Notes under the pieces: generated by a model
Seen by the model: the letters and a program-made list of their open reading frames with translations, nothing else
The model's database searches: none
What the model was told of the DNA's origin: nothing
Assembly (NCBI GenBank): GCA_021789395.1
Contig: JAJYJP010000036.1
Span: forward strand, 1 to 8,612
Length of the DNA stretch: 8,612 bases
DNA from: a bacterium
GTDB taxonomy: Bacteria > Patescibacteriota > Minisyncoccia > Moranbacterales > UBA2206
Direction of reading: 5' to 3'
Program-made: the position numbers and the translations under genes
Part shown: positions 4,747 to 8,612 of the stretch, piece after piece
Layout: every line of letters starts with the position of its first letter
Position numbering within the stretch: position 1 is the stretch's first letter

Positions 4747-7700
4747 TCAAGTTTCTTCCAGTTCGACCGTGGCCTTGCGTTCGAATTTCCTCCAGCCGAC
4801 GATGCTACCTTTAAGCACCGTCAGAAAAACTTTGATCGCCACATAATACATCAGCTGGCGATAAAAAAATCTTTGCGGTATTACCCAGATAAGCAACTTC
4901 CAATCCTCTTTATGTTCCAACAGAAAAGCGGTGGCGGCGGTTAAAAAATCAACCGCCAGGAAAAGCAAATAGAAAATGATCAAATCTTTGAGACTATAAA
5001 CAGCCGAGTAATCCAGCGGATGAAAATGTTTCTGCCAGGCCGCCCAAGCCAGAGAAAGAATAACCGCCAAATCCATAAACGGAGAAACGAGCGGAAAGAA
5101 AATTTGAAAAACGAAAATATTAGGCAGCGCCGCGAAGCCCATGCCTTTGTATTTGGAATGAAAAAGCATGTCTAGATGCTCCCAGGCCGTTTGCAAAGTT
5201 CCGTACATCCAGCGGAAACGCTGCTTGATAAAATTTCTAACGTTATCCGGCGCCTCTGTAAAAGCGACGGCCTTATCTTCATAGATCACCTTGTATCCAT
5301 TCTTTACGATAAAAAATGTCAGATCGGCGTCTTCCGCCAGTGTCCTGTCGGAAAAGCCGACGGATTCCAAAACCGCCTTTTTTCTCCACGCGCCGACCGA
5401 CCCAGGGACTACCGTAATGCAATTCATCAGATCGAACGCCCGGCGATCCAGATTCTGACTAGTCACATATTCCAACGCCTGCCAACGCGTCATGATATTG
5501 ATACGATTTCCCACTTTGGCGTTTCCTGCAACGGCTCCCACTTTATCATCAGAAAAAGGCCGCACCAATTTTTCAATCGTATCCCGCTGAAAAATCGTGT
5601 CTGCGTCCAGCGTAACGATTATTTCTGCGTCAGATCGTCCGATGCCGTAATTCAGTGCGGAAGCTTTTCCACCGTTCGACTGGGTAAAAATTTTGACTTT
5701 TTGATCGTCGGAAAATGCTTTGGTCAACACTTCATAAGTCGCGTCGGTCGAACCATCATCCACCACAATCAGATCGAAATTGGGAAAAGGTGACGTCAAA
5801 ATCGAAAGCACCGTCCGCACAATGACCTTCTCTTCATTGTACGCCGGAATCACTACGCTCACCGACGGATGGTAATTTTTCGGATAAATCACGCGCCTTC
5901 TTTTCACGCGCTCGACACCTGCTAAAATTCCGATGAAAATAAAACGCAATATTCCCAAAGTGATCCCAGCAAAAAAAATCCATCGTAGAAAAATAAATCC
6001 CCAGTCGGAAACGGAAAAAGCAATGCTATTCATATCGAAAATCAACTGGAAATTTTTAGGAACCGGCGGCATCACCGCATCGCGTCCGACGCCCAGCAGA
6101 TCTGAAACCAGAACAAATTGATAGCCGCGCGACTGCAGGCCTTGGATAATTTGTGGGAGAGCCGCCACCGTTTGCGACCGGTCGCCGCCACTGTCGTGGA
6201 GCAAAATAATATTTCCATCACCGGCGGCCGTTTCAGAAATAACATCGTTGACAATCGTATCAACGCCGGGCCGGCTCCAATCGCGCGGGTCGATATTCAT
6301 ACCCACCGTATAATAACCCAGCTTATCCGTTGCCAACAGAGGTGCCACTTGATCGGGCGTGCCCGGTTCGACGTCTTCGGAATATGGCGGACGAAAAAGC
6401 ACGGTCCGTCTTCCGATGGTACTGCCCAACAAAGTCTCCACCGCATTCACTTCAAAGTGAAGCGTCTTGTCCGATTCGGCGGAAATATCCGGATGCGTAA
6501 AGGTATGATTGCCGACCTCGTCGCCGTCAGCATTTATCCGTTTGATAATTCCCAAATTATTGGCGGCGTTGAGTCCAATGACAAAGAAAGTAGCCTTGAT
6601 GTCGTATCTCTCCAAAATGTCCAGGATTTCCGGCGTATAGACACCGTCCGGTCCGTCGTCAAAAGTCAGGGCCACCTTTTTCTGATTGGTCGCTCCCCAT
6701 TCGTCAATGGCGTAGGCAGAAGGATAAGCAATGACTTTTTCGTTCAGAATTAGCCCACTTCCAGGATCCAAAGTTATTTCCCGCTTCCCTTGCTGAGGAG
6801 TTCCGACCACTCGCAAAATTTCTCCGTCGCCTTCATAATCGATATCATATCCATAACTCATATCAGTCAGAGAATTAGCAACGCTACCGCCTAAATTCAG
6901 ATTTTTAAAAACTTGCCAGACCGTCGGATCTTCCGAACCGAGCCGCCACAAGCCGTAACCGGCAAAACCATAATTTTTGGCGGCCACAATCTCATTGTAA
7001 ACTGTCGTCGCATCCAAAAACCAGACGTGGTGCAAATTATTATTGCTGTCGTAATAGTCAAAAGCAGGATTAAGCGTGGCAGCATCTAATTGTATGTTGC
7101 TCCCCGATTCCTTGGCGGTTTGCATGGCATTTTGGAAAGTATCTTCGCTTCCGTCGATTTCTTGCCCTTGCCAGTCATAACCATAATTGCCCAGAGCGAC
7201 TATGTATTTGTTGGCCGGAGCTTGGGCCAAACGCCATTTCAAATTATTCGTAAACCAGTTTTGCGAAGCCAGTGGTCCGGCCGGATCGGAACCGGCAGAA
7301 TTTTCATCATAAGCCATCAAGATTAAAAAATCACTGGCGGGCGCCAAAACTGCAGCATTATAATCATCGTCATCCAACGGGATGTTTACCGACACCTCCA
7401 ATCCGATCGGATGGAAAACGCCGTAAAGTTCCTGCATAAAAAGAACTAGTTTCGGCTGGTCTTGCGGATAAATATCTTCGAAATCGATGCTTATTCCGGC
7501 AAAGTGATTGACAGTGACAAAATTATAAATATTCTTGATTGCGGCGGTGCGCGCGGTCGGATCGGACAACATCTGGTTCAGCTGGACAGCATCCCAATCC
7601 TGAGTCTGAGGATTATAATTATTTATCAGAGGAACGATCTTCATTTTGGGATAATGCTGGTTCAGATAATTTACCGTCTCGGTTTGACGGTTTTCATCGT

Positions 7701-8124
7701 CCGCTGAAATATTCCCAGCGCCATCTGCCAGATGAAGCCATTCCGGAATCAATTCATCGATGCTACCACCGTTAGCTTTTAAAGAAGTGAGGCTCGCATC
7801 ATCCCAATCCACATAAAAAGCGATAACTTTCGGTTTGATCGGACTTGCTTGTTTGATAGTTTGTCGGTTGGAAATTTTTTGGGAAGCGACAATTCCGGCA
7901 CTGGCATCGGGATTATTTATCCGGACACTCCCGCGATAATTCGGGGTAGGATTTTTTAAATTTAGCAAGGGCAACGCCGGAAAAGTCGCAACACTGAAAG
8001 CGACCGCGCCGAAACTGATTACGAGAAATAACGCAGCCAGCGTCGCGACCCACTTAAAAAATACCCACCGATGGTGCGTCGGATCATAGAATATTTGTCT
8101 TTTGTTTTCTTTTTCCTTGGCCAT
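4747..8124 (-). CDS. trimodular GH18 hydrolase - NodB-type polysaccharide deacetylase - GT2 glycosyltransferase
   Basis: This 1125-residue membrane protein carries three enzyme modules. An N-terminal IFYDPTHHRW segment precedes membrane helix 22-48. Residues ~97-405 form a GH18 (chitinase/YaaH-like) barrel: FAGISIDFE (208-216) keeps D214 and acid E216, with LMAYDE (269-274) and GYGLWRLGSED (389-399). Residues ~480-680 form a CE4/NodB deacetylase with TFDDGPD (487-493), HTFTH (540-544), RPPY (578-581), DPRDW (612-616) and LLHD (641-644). After a membrane helix at ~702-735 and a KRRR stop, ~752-980 is a family-2 transferase with VVDDGSTD (788-794), LDAD (839-842), AEDADL (930-935) and QRFRW (968-972), followed by membrane helices to ~1105. 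Topology would place the hydrolase and deacetylase outside and GT2 inside. The family logic (PgaC/NodC plus NodB plus a hydrolase) suggests making, deacetylating and trimming a beta-linked N-acetylglucosamine-type polymer; the product is inferred. No Shine-Dalgarno precedes the ATG. Confidence 0.92.
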   Translation of the reverse strand: MAKEKENKRQIFYDPTHHRWVFFKWVATLAALFLVISFGAVAFSVATFPALPLLNLKNPTPNYRGSVRINNPDASAGIVASQKISNRQTIKQASPIKPKVIAFYVDWDDASLTSLKANGGSIDELIPEWLHLADGAGNISADDENRQTETVNYLNQHYPKMKIVPLINNYNPQTQDWDAVQLNQMLSDPTARTAAIKNIYNFVTVNHFAGISIDFEDIYPQDQPKLVLFMQELYGVFHPIGLEVSVNIPLDDDDYNAAVLAPASDFLILMAYDENSAGSDPAGPLASQNWFTNNLKWRLAQAPANKYIVALGNYGYDWQGQEIDGSEDTFQNAMQTAKESGSNIQLDAATLNPAFDYYDSNNNLHHVWFLDATTVYNEIVAAKNYGFAGYGLWRLGSEDPTVWQVFKNLNLGGSVANSLTDMSYGYDIDYEGDGEILRVVGTPQQGKREITLDPGSGLILNEKVIAYPSAYAIDEWGATNQKKVALTFDDGPDGVYTPEILDILERYDIKATFFVIGLNAANNLGIIKRINADGDEVGNHTFTHPDISAESDKTLHFEVNAVETLLGSTIGRRTVLFRPPYSEDVEPGTPDQVAPLLATDKLGYYTVGMNIDPRDWSRPGVDTIVNDVISETAAGDGNIILLHDSGGDRSQTVAALPQIIQGLQSRGYQFVLVSDLLGVGRDAVMPPVPKNFQLIFDMNSIAFSVSDWGFIFLRWIFFAGITLGILRFIFIGILAGVERVKRRRVIYPKNYHPSVSVVIPAYNEEKVIVRTVLSILTSPFPNFDLIVVDDGSTDATYEVLTKAFSDDQKVKIFTQSNGGKASALNYGIGRSDAEIIVTLDADTIFQRDTIEKLVRPFSDDKVGAVAGNAKVGNRINIMTRWQALEYVTSQNLDRRAFDLMNCITVVPGSVGAWRKKAVLESVGFSDRTLAEDADLTFFIVKNGYKVIYEDKAVAFTEAPDNVRNFIKQRFRWMYGTLQTAWEHLDMLFHSKYKGMGFAALPNIFVFQIFFPLVSPFMDLAVILSLAWAAWQKHFHPLDYSAVYSLKDLIIFYLLFLAVDFLTAATAFLLEHKEDWKLLIWVIPQRFFYRQLMYYVAIKVFLTVLKGSIVGWRKFERKATVELEET

Positions 8125-8196
8125 AGCAGTTCATTAGGCAAAGATCGGAAAACAAAATCTTTTCGCTCAGAAAAAACCAAAAAATTCTTTGCTTTA

Positions 8197-8225
8197 GTAA
8201 TACCACTGAAAAATAGGGGTATTAC
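8197..8225. repeat. perfect 8-bp inverted repeat (GTAATACC / GGTATTAC)
   Basis: Arms at 8197-8204 and 8218-8225 are exact reverse complements around a 13-nt spacer. The centre-to-centre distance of 21 bp is two DNA turns, which suits a dimeric repressor operator. It lies 73 bp upstream of the GH18-CE4-GT2 start. As RNA it could also form a hairpin, but no U-tract follows the stem. Confidence 0.5.
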
Positions 8226-8229
8226 CGCA

Positions 8230-8244
8230 CCGAAGAATCTTCGG
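8230..8244. repeat. compact hairpin sequence CCGAAG-AAT-CTTCGG
   Basis: A perfect 6-bp stem with a 3-nt loop lies 21 nt downstream of the stop of the minus-strand gene at the right edge. It may help end or stabilise that message. No run of T follows on either strand, so it is not a standard intrinsic terminator. It lies 4 nt from the neighbouring 8-bp inverted repeat. Confidence 0.4.
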
Positions 8245-8265
8245 ACTTATTCAAACTTTATATTT

Positions 8266-8612
8266 TCAATCCCAAGATACCTGCCTCGTCGTCACAATTT
8301 CTTTCCACGGTCCGTCAGGCACGTCTTGGGAAGGAACGAATTGCCAATCGGTCTTATCGACGTCGGAGAGATGAAGATAGTCATGGACGGCAGGAGAAAC
8401 ATCCAGACCGGCATGATCGTTAGTTTTGCTCTTGGGAGTTGAATTTCCGAAGACATAATCGGAGTCATTTTCTCCGAACGGTCCCACATCTTCCCATTGG
8501 GCATAGACGGTTTTATTGCCTTTGATGATCTTTACCCATTGGTTCTTGCACTCCGATTCATCATTAGTCCACTTTTGTTGGCTGCTCCAATAGATGGTTT
8601 TGTCGGCATCCT
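8266..8612 (-). CDS. C-terminal part of a probable RlpA-like / double-psi beta-barrel protein (5' partial)
   Basis: The frame is open to the right edge, so the gene starts beyond the window; about 115 C-terminal residues are visible, ending at TGA 8266-8268. A GTG at 8487 is internal and not a start: coding-like sequence (many Trp, WTNDESECKNQW, then NKTVYAQWEDVGPFGEND) continues upstream. The order VYAQWEDVGPFGEND, then AGLDVSPAVHDYLHL, then DKTDWQFV and VPDGPWKEIV parallels the RlpA double-psi beta-barrel, where a Gly-Pro-Phe follows a central strand and an (Ile)Asp-Leu-Ser helix follows. RlpA itself acts on peptidoglycan or glycan strands, but the usual catalytic residues cannot be confirmed from this fragment. 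One Cys is visible. The gene is on the same strand as the GH18-CE4-GT2 gene, 141 bp upstream of it. Confidence is high that this is coding and low to moderate for the family. Confidence 0.6.
   Translation of the reverse strand, partial: DADKTIYWSSQQKWTNDESECKNQWVKIIKGNKTVYAQWEDVGPFGENDSDYVFGNSTPKSKTNDHAGLDVSPAVHDYLHLSDVDKTDWQFVPSQDVPDGPWKEIVTTRQVSWD

Noticed and set aside
5176..5793. 205-codon plus-strand frame opposite the GT2 module
   Set aside because: It mirrors the GT2 codons on the other strand; no family features are visible.
6118..6753. 211-codon plus-strand frame within the polysaccharide gene
   Set aside because: It is antisense to the NodB-domain coding region, whose motifs are intact. 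It shows no domain and no ribosome-binding site.
8125..8196. Promoter for the GH18-CE4-GT2 gene in the A/T-rich leader
   Set aside because: Several partial -35 and -10 matches exist, but none has both good hexamers and a 16-18 nt spacer.
8266..8487. 73-residue complete gene starting at an internal GTG
   Set aside because: The same frame stays open and protein-like to the window edge, so it is the tail of a longer gene.

Overview
The window looks like a fragment of a Candidate Phyla Radiation (Patescibacteria) genome. The evidence is family-level: a DUF5667-type membrane protein, a KGG/con-10 stress protein next to an Lmo0937-type mini membrane protein, a one-chain GH18 + NodB deacetylase + GT2 glycosyltransferase protein, short intergenic gaps and few Shine-Dalgarno sequences. 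TGA is used as a stop at the ends of several genes, so this is not one of the lineages that recode TGA to glycine. Base composition is moderate, roughly mid-40s % G+C by eye. No finer placement can be supported.

Layout, left to right. (1) Positions 1-669, plus strand: the 3' part of a DUF5667-like membrane-anchored protein carrying an EF-hand-like loop. (2) Positions 690-2953, minus strand: a three-gene run transcribed as dinB (Y-family polymerase), then a membrane-anchored lysozyme-superfamily-like protein, then a DUF2127 membrane protein. (3) Positions 2954-3134: a divergent intergenic region with a good sigma70-type promoter for the plus strand and a weaker candidate for dinB. (4) Positions 3135-3481, plus strand: a compact stress-type pair, Lmo0937-family mini membrane protein (50 aa) and KGG-repeat protein (62 aa), closed by a bidirectional terminator. 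(5) Positions 3543-4682, minus strand: a membrane-anchored metallophosphoesterase with a near-consensus promoter that leaves only a ~9-nt leader. (6) Positions 4747-8124, minus strand: a 1125-residue GH18-CE4-GT2 membrane protein, the likely core of an exopolysaccharide synthesis and tailoring system. (7) Positions 8125-8265: an intergenic region with two perfect inverted repeats. (8) Positions 8266-8612, minus strand: the 3' end of a probably secreted protein whose C-terminus resembles an RlpA-like double-psi beta-barrel.

The theme is the cell surface: polysaccharide synthesis and trimming, a possible peptidoglycan hydrolase, a possible RlpA-like protein, a membrane phosphoesterase and several small membrane proteins, with a DNA-damage polymerase and a general-stress pair alongside. 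The best candidate for a notable system is the single-chain GH18-CE4-GT2 protein. It places in one polypeptide activities that the PgaB/PgaC-type poly-N-acetylglucosamine system splits between proteins. No RNA genes, CRISPR arrays, insertion sequences or prophage genes were seen.
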